Source: Pseudanabaena sp. Salubria-1 (GTDB lineage: Bacteria; Cyanobacteriota; Cyanobacteriia; Pseudanabaenales; Pseudanabaenaceae). From it: a stretch of 64,000 bases of DNA. Each line of letters opens with the position of its first letter. Position 1 is the first letter of the stretch. Under the pieces are notes generated by a model, which did not search any database, was not told the origin of the DNA, and saw only the letters and a program-made list of their open reading frames with translations. The stretch spans positions 62,001 to 126,000 of the forward strand of contig JALQCR010000013.1 in assembly GCA_023336205.1 (NCBI GenBank), written 5' to 3'. Positions 47,943-56,904 of the stretch are shown piece after piece. Made by a program: the position numbers and the translations under genes.

Positions 47943-50900
47943 TTATTTACATAATTTCAAAAGGCTTTGAATCGTAGTTACTAGTTGCTTTAGTTTCAAA
48001 GGCTTACTTACATATTCATTGGCTCCTGCCGCAAGACAACGATCGCGATCGCCTGACATAGCTAATGCTGTCATCGCAATAATTGGGATATTAACCAAGT
48101 TAGGATCAAGACGAATTTGTCTAGTCGCCTCTATGCCATCCATCGTAGGCATTTGAATATCCATCAAAATTATGTCAGGTTGATGAGCTTTGGCGATCGC
48201 GATCGCCTCCTGACCATTCTTTGCTAACAAAACGCGATAGTGCTTAGCTTCTAGATAGCTCACAGTGGTAATGATATTAGCTTCGTTGTCTTCTACTAGC
48301 AAAATGAGCGGGGATTGAATATTATTCTCATTAGTGACTGGAACATCCAATAATAAAGTGGTCTTAGGTCGGTTACTGACGACTATTTCAGAAGCACTAT
48401 CATGGGGTAGATCGACTGTAAAACAGCTCCCCACACCTAATTCACTAGTTAGCCCCACTCGACCACCATGCAGTTCGACAATGCGCTTCACGAGTGCAAG
48501 CCCTAGTCCTGTTCCTTCATATTGCCGATTTAAAGCACTATCAATCTGGATAAAGGGCTGAAATAATTTTTTGATATTTTCTGGTGAAATGCCGATACCC
48601 GTATCGCTCACAGAAATTCGTAAGTATTGCTGTGAAGGGCGATCGCCCGTAGCTAAATTAGAAGACAACTCAGAAGGCAACTGCGTAACCTCTAGATTAA
48701 CTCGTCCTCCTTTTGGTGTGAACTTGACTGCATTGTTCAGCAGATTAATCAAAACTTGACGCATACGACGTTCATCAACCAGCAGGCTAGGGAGATTTAG
48801 TGGAATTTGGATATTATGCTGAATACCTTTTTGCAAAGCTTGTTGTTTGATAAATGACATGCTCGATTGGCAGAGAAGATTAATTGATGTATGTGTACAA
48901 TCCAATTCGATCTGTCCTGCTTCAATTTTTGCCAAATCGAGGATATCGTTGATCAACTCTAATAGGTGAGAGCCACTACGTTCAACAGTCTTTAATGCTT
49001 GAAGCTGCCGCGCGTTAAGATTGCCATATACCTGCTCCTGTAAGCCTTCGGTCATACCCAAGATCGCATTAAGAGGCGTGCGAAGTTCGTGGCTCATATT
49101 GGCAAGAAATTCATCCTTAAGTCTTGTCGAGCGGAGCAGCTCTTCATTGGTCTGTTGGAGATCTGCTGTGCGTTTTTTGACTTTGTTTTCTAGAGATTGA
49201 TTGAGTTGGAGTAGTTGTAGCTCAGCTTGCTTACGCGCAGTGATATCGCGACAAATAGCAAATTGGACAGTTTCGCCAGCCCAATCCACACTACTAGCAC
49301 TAATTTCCACAGTACAGAGCGAACCATCTTTCCGACGATGAGAAGTTTCAAACTTCACCCTTTTATCTTGACTAAACTCCTCTACTCCTCTGTTAAGCTC
49401 TTCTTTTGTCCATCTAGCATCAATATCATAGATGCTCAATCTCATTACTTCATCGATCTGATAACCTAACATGTCTGCAAAGCTCTGGTTAACCTCGATC
49501 ACCTTGCCTTGGAGGTCTAAAACAAACAAGCCATCAAGCGAAGTGTTGAAAAGCATCTTACTACGACGCAATTCTCTTGCCAGAGATGCTTCGGCACGTT
49601 TGCGATCGCTAATATCCCGAATCATAAACAGGGCTTCATCTTCGCCGCTCTTTACAACTCTAACTTCTTCATCTATCAATTGATCCGCTACTCTAACTTG
49701 TTGCTCATATACTTGTAGTTCTCCCGTTTCTATAGCTTTCCGTAAATAGTAAAACTGACGTTCAACAATAGCTTCAGGTAACACATCTGCCATCGATTGA
49801 CCAGCGCGATCAATCTTGAGAGTAGCGATCGCAAAATCACGATTTTGCGTGACAAATTCCCGATAAATTCCATCAGCCCCAACTCGAAACATCAGATCGG
49901 GAATTGCCGAGAGCATTGCTCTGCTATGGGATTCACTACTTGCCAGTGCTAATTCAGCCTGTTTGCGATCGCTAATGTCGCGAATCATAAATAGAACTTC
50001 ATCTTCATTAATTTTGATCACTCTAACTTCCTCATCATAGAAGCGATCGCCATCTTGAATTTTTTGCTCATAGAATTGCAATTCACCAGTTTGCAAGGTT
50101 TTTTGTAGATAACTAATATGTCTTTCCGCGATATCTGCGGGTAATATTTCCAGCATCGATCTCCCAGTGAGATTGACATTTTGCAACGCCATCGCGAAAT
50201 CCTTCGGCTGAGTGATAAACTCCCGATAGACCAAGTCTCTGCCAACCCGAAACATTAATTCAGGAATCATCAATAAGATAGCTCTGCTTTTGGCTTCAAT
50301 GGCAGCTAAGGCTATTTCAGCTTGTTGGCGATCGCGCTGGGCAAAATGCTGTTCGCTAATATCTCGTACCACCAATAAAACTTCATCTTCACTATAAGGA
50401 ACAATTCGCACCTCCTCGATTTGGTCTTTTCCATCAATACAAAGAGTTTGTTCGTATATCTGAATAGCATTAGTTTGTAACGTAAGTTGAATATATTCCA
50501 TCCGTTGTTGGGCTACATCAGGAGGGAGCATCTCAGACATGTGGGCTCCCAAGAGATCAGCCGAAACTCCCAACATAGGAAAGTTAGGGCTGGCAATAAA
50601 TTCTGAATAAAAGCCGTCCTGAGTCATGCGGATGATCATATCTGGCAGAGCACTAAGTATGGCGTGTTGATGGGCTTCACTCTTGAGTAATCTAGCTTCT
50701 GATTGCTGACGCTCAACTAGTTGATCTTGCAATTTTTGGTTAGCTTGAGCTTGCTCAATGGAGATCGCATGGCTAATATACCGAATAAACAAAGCCGCGA
50801 TCGCGACTGACATGAGAAAACTAGTGATACTTATTTGTAGGCGAAGTACTTTAGCTTGACTAAGTTCATTGTCAGCTTCTCTTTCATGTTTATAGATAGT

Positions 50901-51425
50901 TTGGACAAAGGGCGCTAGGCGATCGGGAAACTCAATAAACCGTAGAAAATTTTTACTCTTAAAAAAATTAACTAGATGGGATTCCGCTTCTGCGAGAGTT
51001 TTCGGTGATGCAGTCAGTTGATCTAATCGCGCAATCAGGGCTTGAGATTCTTGCTTAAATTCCCTCAAAAAAACTTCATGTTCTTTTAGTAAGGGTTCTA
51101 GCCCTTCGAGCTTGGATAACTTCCCTGAAGCACTATGAGTTTCCAAAAGGGTTAAGGTTGTTTGAATGGATTCTAGAAATTTGGCACTCTCACGCCGAAA
51201 ATCTTGTGGATCTTTTAAATAGGAAGATAATTGTTTGGCAGGACGATTATATAAAATATCTAATTGAATGACATCTAGCGATTGATGCTCTTGCGATATA
51301 GTTTGGTTCTTTTGTAATATTTCTTGATGATAAAAATTTCCCAGCAGCAAACCAGTAGCAGTACCTAATGAGGTAATACATAGGGCGATCGCATATCCAT
51401 AAACTATTTTGTTGCTTAAAAACAT
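47943..51425 (-). CDS. Membrane hybrid kinase: sensor-PAS x4-HisKA-HATPase-REC
   Basis: 1160 residues. Two membrane helices (about 8-28 and 200-220, ISITSFLMSVAIAALFI) enclose an all-helical periplasmic domain of about 170 residues, CHASE3-like in layout. Then four PAS domains; the first three are tandem copies with the same ending (EEVRVV..EDEVLFMIRDISDRKQAE), the fourth a different type (TSLDGLFVLDLQGKVIEVNQ). HisKA (NMSHELRTPLNAILGMTEGL), HATPase_c (NLLNNAVKF, SDTGIGIS, GTGLGLALV) and REC (IILMDIQMPTMDGIE) follow. Promoter-proximal gene of the 41-51 kb group, 64 bases ahead of the CBS kinase. Confidence 0.93.
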   Translation of the reverse strand: MFLSNKIVYGYAIALCITSLGTATGLLLGNFYHQEILQKNQTISQEHQSLDVIQLDILYNRPAKQLSSYLKDPQDFRRESAKFLESIQTTLTLLETHSASGKLSKLEGLEPLLKEHEVFLREFKQESQALIARLDQLTASPKTLAEAESHLVNFFKSKNFLRFIEFPDRLAPFVQTIYKHEREADNELSQAKVLRLQISITSFLMSVAIAALFIRYISHAISIEQAQANQKLQDQLVERQQSEARLLKSEAHQHAILSALPDMIIRMTQDGFYSEFIASPNFPMLGVSADLLGAHMSEMLPPDVAQQRMEYIQLTLQTNAIQIYEQTLCIDGKDQIEEVRIVPYSEDEVLLVVRDISEQHFAQRDRQQAEIALAAIEAKSRAILLMIPELMFRVGRDLVYREFITQPKDFAMALQNVNLTGRSMLEILPADIAERHISYLQKTLQTGELQFYEQKIQDGDRFYDEEVRVIKINEDEVLFMIRDISDRKQAELALASSESHSRAMLSAIPDLMFRVGADGIYREFVTQNRDFAIATLKIDRAGQSMADVLPEAIVERQFYYLRKAIETGELQVYEQQVRVADQLIDEEVRVVKSGEDEALFMIRDISDRKRAEASLARELRRSKMLFNTSLDGLFVLDLQGKVIEVNQSFADMLGYQIDEVMRLSIYDIDARWTKEELNRGVEEFSQDKRVKFETSHRRKDGSLCTVEISASSVDWAGETVQFAICRDITARKQAELQLLQLNQSLENKVKKRTADLQQTNEELLRSTRLKDEFLANMSHELRTPLNAILGMTEGLQEQVYGNLNARQLQALKTVERSGSHLLELINDILDLAKIEAGQIELDCTHTSINLLCQSSMSFIKQQALQKGIQHNIQIPLNLPSLLVDERRMRQVLINLLNNAVKFTPKGGRVNLEVTQLPSELSSNLATGDRPSQQYLRISVSDTGIGISPENIKKLFQPFIQIDSALNRQYEGTGLGLALVKRIVELHGGRVGLTSELGVGSCFTVDLPHDSASEIVVSNRPKTTLLLDVPVTNENNIQSPLILLVEDNEANIITTVSYLEAKHYRVLLAKNGQEAIAIAKAHQPDIILMDIQMPTMDGIEATRQIRLDPNLVNIPIIAMTALAMSGDRDRCLAAGANEYVSKPLKLKQLVTTIQSLLKLCK

Positions 51426-51444
51426 TGGGTATAAAAGTTTATGA

Positions 51445-51510
51445 TTAAAGCTGCTGGGTAATTTTAACCAACTGCTTAAGTTTAGCTGGTTTCATCAAAT
51501 AGTCGTTAGC
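51445..51510 (-). pseudogene. Remnant of a receiver-domain C-terminus
   Basis: Minus strand reads [25 protein letters not shown], the last helix of a receiver as in the kinase at 31437 (ANDYLSKPVKLRQLTQLIQK). The coding sequence is cut off exactly at the outer edge of the 51511-51593 palindrome. A second lost hybrid kinase or regulator, just upstream of the membrane kinase. Confidence 0.72.
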
Positions 51511-51593
51511 CGTTCTAAAAGTAAAAAATACAAAAAGATAAAGGTATTGCTTCGCAATACCTTTATCTTTTTGTATTTTTTACTTTTAGAACG
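51511..51593. repeat. Perfect 40-bp-arm palindrome at the 3' end of tRNA-Asp
   Basis: Arms 51511-51550 and 51554-51593 around GC-TTC-GC, without a mismatch. The right arm overlaps the last two bases of the tRNA on the minus strand and probably includes its original terminator (TTTTGTATTTTTTACTTTTA on plus); the left arm is the inverted copy and cuts into the receiver remnant. Confidence 0.88.
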
Positions 51594-51665
51594 GGTTCGA
51601 CGGGGCTCGAACCCGCAACTTCCGCCGTGACAGGGCGGTGCTCTAACCAATTGAACTACGAACCC
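51592..51665 (-). tRNA. tRNA-Asp (GTC)
   Basis: Acceptor stem GGGTTCG/CGAACCC, D arm GTTCAATTGGTTAGAGC, anticodon arm CCGCC-CTGTCAC-GGCGG with anticodon GTC, T arm GCGGG-TTCGAGC-CCCGT and discriminator G. 74 nucleotides, no encoded CCA. The 3' end abuts a perfect palindrome. Confidence 0.95.
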
Positions 51666-52204
51666 AAATTTTTGCTCTTAAATTTAATTTAAAGGATTGC
51701 TAATAACAAGGTGACTTGCAGCTCGTTTTTTGCGTTTCTTTATTTAAGCGCTCCTCATTATGTAGATTTACAAGATGTTTGTCAATACTCTAAGCATATT
51801 TTTTTGAAAATTTTTTAATAAAAACCAAAAAATAATTTTGTTCAGTCATTAAACTCAGGCATAGAGTTGCGTCTCTCTTCACCGCAACTCTATGCCTGAG
51901 TTTTGATTTTGACCGAGAAAGGCGATCGCTATACTACCTTCCCAGCCAAGAATTACTGTCCATCCATTCTCATTATGAAAGGGTTTGCTGCGCCTTCGGC
52001 GCAGCAAACCCTTTCCAACCAAGAATTAATGATGCGGGGCAAAGCCCCGCATCATTAATTCTTGGTTGGAAAGGTAGTACTACCTCAAAATGTCGTAAAA
52101 AAACAGAAAAAGTCGTTGCAATTATGACCGTCCGTGATATCCTGTCACCCATTATTTGCCAGCTCAATTTGTCCAATAGGATTTAATTGGTGTAGAGGAC
52201 TCCC
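51666..52204. other. Gene-free region with three palindromes
   Basis: Upstream of the tRNA (minus) and of the gene at 52205 (plus), so promoters for both are expected. Seen: stem 51851-51903 (21-bp arms, AAACTCAGGCATAGAGTTGC...), palindrome 51977-52015 (18-bp arms, loop TTC) and palindrome 52011-52073 (30-bp arms, loop AAA), the last two overlapping by a shared CTTTC. No ORF of note. Confidence 0.75.
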
Positions 52205-52843
52205 ATGAATTGCTTTAAAAGCGAAAACATCAAAATTGCGATCGCCACAACGCTTTTGACGCAGATTGTCAGTATCGCCATACCAACAACAGTGCCATCC
52301 GTCATGCCATCAGCGATCGCCTTGCCAGGTCAAACACCCGATCAAGTCATTGATTGGATTAGAACTAATCCAGCATTGCGCCCAGAAGCTGGCGAGCGTC
52401 TGCTTGTGCGCAAAAGTGACACACCATCAAGACGATTTCAATTTCAAGCCAGCGTAGTGCTACCAGGGATTGCCGCCATACAGAAGAGCGAGGCAAATCT
52501 CATTAGAAGTGAGCAGATTAGAATTTTTGACATCATTAATGGGGTGACACGCTCTCGGCTAGAAGAGTCACTGCGCTCTATTTATGGGCCAGATATTATG
52601 CGCGACTATGCGACGGCTAAGCGGGTTTATGCCTATCCAACAGTCGCCATGTTGCAGCGATCGCAAGCTAAAAATGCTTCGCCAATTCTCAGAGCCTTGC
52701 AAGGGGAATTACGTCAAGGCAAGAAGTACGGCTACTGGGTGGAGTTATTACAAAATGGCAAAGGTAGCGCTAATTCTGGACAAATTACGGTGTTTGAGCT
52801 GGACAGTCTCCCAAAACTTGAGCAAGAGTTAAGCAACCGCTAG
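52205..52843 (+). CDS. Secreted protein of unknown function
   Basis: 212 residues from ATG 52205 (MNCFKSENIKIAIATTLLTQ). A signal peptide is evident (IAIATTLLTQIVSIAIPTTV, cleavage probably near AIA-LPGQ). The mature part, LPGQTPDQVIDWIRTNPALR onward, has no motif I recognise; it contains EESLRSIYGPDIMRDYATAK and a C-terminal YGYWVELLQNGKGSANSGQI strand-rich stretch. Predicted periplasmic. Its stop lies inside the arm of a strong terminator palindrome; the gene appears monocistronic. Confidence 0.78.
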   Translation: MNCFKSENIKIAIATTLLTQIVSIAIPTTVPSVMPSAIALPGQTPDQVIDWIRTNPALRPEAGERLLVRKSDTPSRRFQFQASVVLPGIAAIQKSEANLIRSEQIRIFDIINGVTRSRLEESLRSIYGPDIMRDYATAKRVYAYPTVAMLQRSQAKNASPILRALQGELRQGKKYGYWVELLQNGKGSANSGQITVFELDSLPKLEQELSNR

Positions 52844-52886
52844 AATCAAAAAAAGCCTCGCTTTGCGAGGCTTTTTTTGATTCTAG
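52840..52886. terminator. Perfect palindrome, 22-bp arms, carrying the stop codon
   Basis: Arms 52840-52861 and 52865-52886, loop TTT, with AAAAAAAGCCTCGC core and T-run. The left arm contains TAG 52841-52843 of the preceding gene; the right arm is its inverted copy. Confidence 0.9.
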
Positions 52887-53000
52887 CCCTGCACTCAAGT
52901 GCGGGCTAAAAGCTCAAACCCGTTGAAACGGGTTGATTAGAAGTATTCTCAAGTCTGCTTAAGCAGACTTGAGCTTTTAGCCAAGAACTTGAGTTCTTGG
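52885..53000. repeat. Multi-hairpin intergenic repeat, second copy
   Basis: Stems GCACT/AGTGC, AACCCGTT/AACGGGTT, AAGTCTGC/GCAGACTT and AAGAACT/AGTTCTT joined by GGCTAAAAGCTCAA and GAGCTTTTAGCCAA. Linkers match the element at 23542-23655 although the stem sequences differ. Confidence 0.65.
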
Positions 53001-53051
53001 TTTCTTTAACAAAAAAGCCTCGCAAAGCGAGGCTTTTTTGTTAAAGAAACC
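52999..53051. terminator. Perfect palindrome, 25-bp arms, overlapping the ccsA 3' end
   Basis: Arms 52999-53023 and 53027-53051, loop AAA. On the minus strand the right arm holds the last codons TTT CTT TAA of ccsA, so the left arm repeats a coding end in inverse. The inner AAAAAAGCCTCGC is shared with 52840-52886. Confidence 0.9.
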
Positions 53052-54096
53052 AACCGTAACTGTGTAAACCTTTACCGAGAAGATTTACACCGAGATAACA
53101 AGTCCAGACTACTAATAGCCCCACACTAGCCAAAATCGCAGGTTTGCGTCCTTGCCAGCCTTTAGTAATGCGTGTATGCAAATAAGCCGCAAAGACTAAC
53201 CATGTAATCAAAGACCATGTTTCCTTCGGGTCCCAACTCCAGTAAGAACCCCATGCTTCGTTTGCCCATACTCCACCTGCAATGATCCCAATCGTCAGCA
53301 GAGGAAAACCTAATCCGATCGCTCGATAACTGAGATTATCTAAAGTCTCACCAATAGTAAGACGACGCAAAGATAGCGGTTTAGTTTGGGTAGCGATCGC
53401 ATCAGCGGTCAGCGTCATACTATTCGCTGATTGTAAATTACCCGACTTCAAAATACCGCCCATACTCTCAACTGCAAAAGCGGCAAATGTCTCAGAGCTA
53501 GGATTATCAGTGTTATTCCCATCGGCAACGCTACGGAAGTTTGTGCCAAAGGAACTACCCTGTAACACCACATCTTGACCACGGGTAACAATCAAAAAGG
53601 CGATCGCTAAAATGCTACCTGTCATCAAAGCCGCATAACTAAGCAGCATGACGCTAACATGCATCATTAACCAATTTGACTTTAGTGCAGGGACAAGGGG
53701 CTCAGAGACTTGCATCCCCGACGGCAGAGCTAGAGCAGCAAAAGCGGTGATTCCCATTGCGAGAGGTGAAGTAAAAGCCCCAACTAGACGCTTGGCGGTG
53801 TCATTAGCGCTTTTGTTGCCGATGCGATTAACTACGATATGCATGGTGGTAATACCCCATGCTAAGAAAAATAACGATTCGTAAAGATTGCTCAGTGGGA
53901 AATAGCCTGCATCAATCCAACGCGCTCCCAGTAATGTAGCAATACAGAGATTAGCGATCGCCATGCCTGCGTTACCAAGCGATCGCAAATATGGCAAGTT
54001 AGGGAATGCGACATGTACCCAAAAAATAAGCATGGTCGCAAAGAGGACGGCAAATGATGAGTTGTCCAGTAAGTTCTGAAGCGCGACGAGTTGCAT
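53041..54096 (-). CDS. ccsA: System II cytochrome c biogenesis protein CcsA (CcsB in some nomenclature)
   Basis: CcsA with Ccs1 exports haem and attaches it to apocytochromes c (cytochrome f, c6) on the lumen side of the thylakoid. 351 residues, [20 protein letters not shown]. Polytopic; hallmark WWD motif [20 protein letters not shown] with flanking His residues ([10 protein letters not shown] region and LHTRITKGW). Additional helices [20 protein letters not shown] and [21 protein letters not shown] long soluble insertion (about 180-250) lies between helices. The next upstream gene-free region holds IS30 copy 2, which may separate it from its native promoter. Confidence 0.93.
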   Translation of the reverse strand: MQLVALQNLLDNSSFAVLFATMLIFWVHVAFPNLPYLRSLGNAGMAIANLCIATLLGARWIDAGYFPLSNLYESLFFLAWGITTMHIVVNRIGNKSANDTAKRLVGAFTSPLAMGITAFAALALPSGMQVSEPLVPALKSNWLMMHVSVMLLSYAALMTGSILAIAFLIVTRGQDVVLQGSSFGTNFRSVADGNNTDNPSSETFAAFAVESMGGILKSGNLQSANSMTLTADAIATQTKPLSLRRLTIGETLDNLSYRAIGLGFPLLTIGIIAGGVWANEAWGSYWSWDPKETWSLITWLVFAAYLHTRITKGWQGRKPAILASVGLLVVWTCYLGVNLLGKGLHSYGWFL

Positions 54097-54212
54097 TCAG
54101 GCAATTCTCCAGCAATTTTGAAAAGTTTGTATGATTTGATTTTTAAAAGTGCATATCCTATGCGTTTTTATTGTAAGCGATGTTGCTAAGCCTTACCATT
54201 TGTCACTTAGAT

Positions 54213-54265
54213 AAAACCCAAGAGAGAGTTGCGGCGCAAAGCGCCGCAACTCTCTCTTGGGTTTT
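54213..54265. repeat. Perfect palindrome, 25-bp arms, loop AAA
   Basis: Arms 54213-54237 and 54241-54265 with core GGCGC-AAA-GCGCC, upstream of ccsA and 15 bases before IS30 copy 2. No gene ends here now. Confidence 0.82.
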
Positions 54266-54280
54266 GTCCTAACATTGATG

Positions 54281-55365
54281 CGCCAATTCAAGGATGAAAT
54301 GCAACGGGTTCTGATGAAGCAAAGAATACTTCGTAAGGAGTACGATAGTCAAGTGATTTTCTGGGTCTGTGATTGATCAAATTCACTGCCTTCTGAAAGT
54401 CCTCTTCTTTCACGATTTTAAAGTTTGTACTTTTGGGATAGAACTCTCTAATTAATCCATTGGTGTGTTCATTCAATCCACGTTCCCATGAATGATATGG
54501 ATTCGCAAAGAAGGTCTCTAGTTTCAATCTTTCAGATAGCTTCTCATGCCCACAGAATTCTCTTCCATTATCAAAGGTCATTGTCTTTCGAGATGTTGAT
54601 TCTATAGGCTCAAATAGATTGAATGTCACTCTGTTTATCTCATCCATCGTCTTGTTCTTAGCTAGTCCAGCAAGTAAATACTTCGATGCTTTATCAACAT
54701 GCGTAACTACGATACCTGTGTGGTTGCACCCGATTACCGTATCACTTTCCCAATGTCCAATCTCTGTTTTTAAATCTGCAATCTTCGGTCGATTCTCTAT
54801 CCCTACCCTATTGGGAATGCCACCTCGCTTCTGATGGCGACCTTTGCGCCTTCGTTGCTTTTGCTTCTGCCTCAGATATTGTTGATATATTCCCATCTCT
54901 TGATGGTTTGCATAGATCATCAGATAAATCGTCTCATAGCTGATTTTACCTAGCCCCTCCTTTCCATTCTCCTGCTAGTTGCTCTGGGCTGTGGTGTTGC
55001 TCTAACCGTTGTTTGACTTCGGCGATCGTCTCAGCACTGATGCTCTGAAATCTTACCTTTGCTTGTTTCCGTCTTGCTTTCATCAGGGCAACCGCAGTAT
55101 CTGGCAAATAGCCAATCTGTCGCTCGTCTGTATTGCGCGATAACTCTCTTGAAATCGTACTTTTGTTTCGCTTCAAGCGACGACCTATCTCTGATACAGA
55201 TAATTGCTCAATTACTCTTAGTTTATACAGTTCACTTCTTTCTGTGGTGGTAAGATGGACAAAGCTCATGAGGGTATCCTAATTATTGTGATTAATATCA
55301 GAATATCCTTATGAGTCCCTTTACGCAAAGATCTCTAGGTGTTGCATTTCATCCTTGAATTGGCG
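54281..55365 (-). mobile_element. IS30-family element, copy 2 (1085 bp, decayed)
   Basis: Same inverted ends as copies 1 and 3; duplication ATG at 54278-54280 and 55366-55368. Two bases shorter than the others because of two single-C deletions near 54958 and 54970. It sits in an intergenic region between ccsA and a transglutaminase-like gene. Confidence 0.92.
54288..55269 (-). pseudogene. IS30 transposase, copy 2, frameshifted
   Basis: Reads as copy 1 from MSFVHLTTTERSELYKLRVI to SPEQLAG, then leaves frame (EWKGGAR-stop at 54946) and resumes as MIYANHQEMGIYQQYL. The cause is two one-base deletions about a dozen bases apart in the stretch that encodes GRMEREGLGK in the intact copies; together they shift the frame by two. 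It would depend on the intact copies in trans. A read error in C runs is the alternative. Confidence 0.9.
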
Positions 55366-55400
55366 ATGGCTATAGCTATTAAGAGTCAAAGCTTTTTGAT

Positions 55401-56000
55401 ATGGAAGAGTATTTACAAGTTACTGAAGTTATCGATTGGCAGCATCCCGAAATTATCAAATGCTCCAAAAAAATCGCATCGGGACACAAGACTCCAGACG
55501 AGATCGCTAAAGCTTGCTTTGAATGGGTGCGAGACAATATCTTCCACAGTTTTGACTTTCAAATGAATCCTGTGACCTGTCGAGCGTCAGATGTTCTACA
55601 ACACAAAACAGGCTACTGCTTCGCGAAGAGCCATTTACTAGCAGCCTTACTACGTGCAAACCAGATTCCAGCAGGATTTTGTTATCAGCGATTGAGCATT
55701 GATGATCGAGGTGCACCCTACAGTCTGCATGGGTTCAATGCCATCTACTTGCCCGAAATTGGTTGGTATCGAGTTGATGCTAGAGGTAATAAAGAAGGAG
55801 TCAACGCTCAATTTACCCCGCCAATTGAAAAGTTAGCTTACAAAACTCAATTACCAGAAGAAGCAGATTTTCAACTAATTTTTGCTGCACCTCTACAGAT
55901 AGTTATAGAGGCGTTACAAGCTCAAACTACATGGGATGATATGCTGCATAACTTGCCAGATATTTCACTAGATTCCGCCAAGAATCATGGTTTATTATGA
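55401..56000 (+). CDS. Transglutaminase-like (cysteine protease fold) protein
   Basis: 199 residues, MEEYLQVTEVIDWQHPEIIK. The transglutaminase core triad is visible: Cys in HKTGYCFAKSHLLAALLRAN, His in PYSLHGFNAIYLPE and Asp in GWYRVDARGNKEGV; WVRDNIFHSFDF is the usual upstream block. Such bacterial proteins act as peptidases or amide hydrolases; substrate unknown. Its TGA overlaps the ATG of the next gene (ATGA at 55997-56000), so the two are translationally coupled. No signal peptide, so cytoplasmic. Confidence 0.88.
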   Translation: MEEYLQVTEVIDWQHPEIIKCSKKIASGHKTPDEIAKACFEWVRDNIFHSFDFQMNPVTCRASDVLQHKTGYCFAKSHLLAALLRANQIPAGFCYQRLSIDDRGAPYSLHGFNAIYLPEIGWYRVDARGNKEGVNAQFTPPIEKLAYKTQLPEEADFQLIFAAPLQIVIEALQAQTTWDDMLHNLPDISLDSAKNHGLL

Positions 56001-56629
56001 CTTTAAATTACCGATCACTGCCTTCAAAATTACCCAATCCTGATGCTCAAGGTGTAATCGTCGCACTGCATGGCTGGGGCGCGAATTGTGATGATCTGAT
56101 CTCGCTTGCACCCATGGTCGGACTCGCCAATTATCAATGGATTTGTCCTGAAGCTCCCTTTAACCATCCGATGCCCAATGGCAAGATGTGGTATGACCTG
56201 CAAAGTCTCGACATTGAGGGCTTAGCAAAAAGCTGTGAACTACTCAGTCAGTTTCTTGAAGATCTACCAGCAATGACGGGCATCCCTTTAGAGAAAACAT
56301 TTTTGTTAGGGTTTTCACAGGGTGGGGCAATGACCTTGGACGTTGGTTTGGTATTTCCCTTGGCAGGGTTGATAGCTCTGAGCGGCTACTTGCATATTAC
56401 TGAAGAAGAATTGCAAGAACTTTCAGATCGATCATTCCCGCCTATTTTGATTGCTCATGGTACAGAGGATACAGTGGTTCCCATTGGTGTAGCTCGCAAT
56501 ACAAGAGAGGTCTTTGAGCGCTTGGGCGTAACCGTGGAATATGAGGAATATGAGATGTCCCATGAAATTCGTCCTGAAACTTGCGATCGCATCCAAGAAT
56601 TTATCTTGCAACACCAAAATAAGCTTTGA
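55997..56629 (+). CDS. Carboxylesterase/phospholipase-type alpha/beta hydrolase
   Basis: 210 residues, MTLNYRSLPSKLPNPDAQGV. Belongs to the esterase group with LHGWGANCDDLISLAPMV at the oxyanion region, nucleophile Ser in LLGFSQGGAMTLDVGL, Asp in IAHGTEDTVVPIGVA and His in YEMSHEIRPE. Typical length for the family of small serine esterases (YpfH-like). Coupled to the transglutaminase-like gene by a 4-base overlap. Its last codons AAT AAG CTT TGA lie in the left arm of the 56616-56670 palindrome. Confidence 0.9.
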   Translation: MTLNYRSLPSKLPNPDAQGVIVALHGWGANCDDLISLAPMVGLANYQWICPEAPFNHPMPNGKMWYDLQSLDIEGLAKSCELLSQFLEDLPAMTGIPLEKTFLLGFSQGGAMTLDVGLVFPLAGLIALSGYLHITEEELQELSDRSFPPILIAHGTEDTVVPIGVARNTREVFERLGVTVEYEEYEMSHEIRPETCDRIQEFILQHQNKL

Positions 56630-56670
56630 TAAAAGTCAGCCGTTGGCTGACTTTTATCAAAGCTTATTTT
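56616..56670. terminator. Perfect palindrome, 26-bp arms, containing the esterase 3' end
   Basis: Arms 56616-56641 and 56645-56670, loop GTT. The left arm includes four codons and the stop of the esterase gene. No gene ends on the other side, so the right arm must be the copy. Confidence 0.92.
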
Positions 56671-56770
56671 TATAATTAGAATTGCTACTTTTTTTGTTAA
56701 TTACTAGTCAATTTTTGAGCTGACAGTGTATTGTTAAGATCTAAATAAATACTATATAAGGAGATATTGT

Positions 56771-56869
56771 ATGAATCTTTCAGACGGTCAAGTTTTTACC
56801 GCTTTGTTAGTCTCGCTTTTCCCCGCAGTAATGGCAGCCCTATTAGGTTCTGCTCTTTCCAATTCCTAG
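56771..56869 (+). CDS. psaM: Photosystem I reaction centre subunit XII (PsaM)
   Basis: A 32-residue ORF, MNLSDGQVFTALLVSLFPAV then a hydrophobic helix ending LLGSALSNS. PsaM proteins are about 30 residues with the same start (M.L.D.QV..AL..AL.PA.LA) and one thylakoid membrane helix; they help stabilise PSI trimers. AAGGAGA lies eight bases before the ATG, a strong ribosome site for such a small ORF. The next gene starts 36 bases downstream. C-terminal LGSALSNS is less usual than the common LxxELY ending. Confidence 0.85.
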   Translation: MNLSDGQVFTALLVSLFPAVMAALLGSALSNS

Positions 56870-56904
56870 TCATCATATCTATTTTTACAGCCTAGAGGTT
56901 GCGA

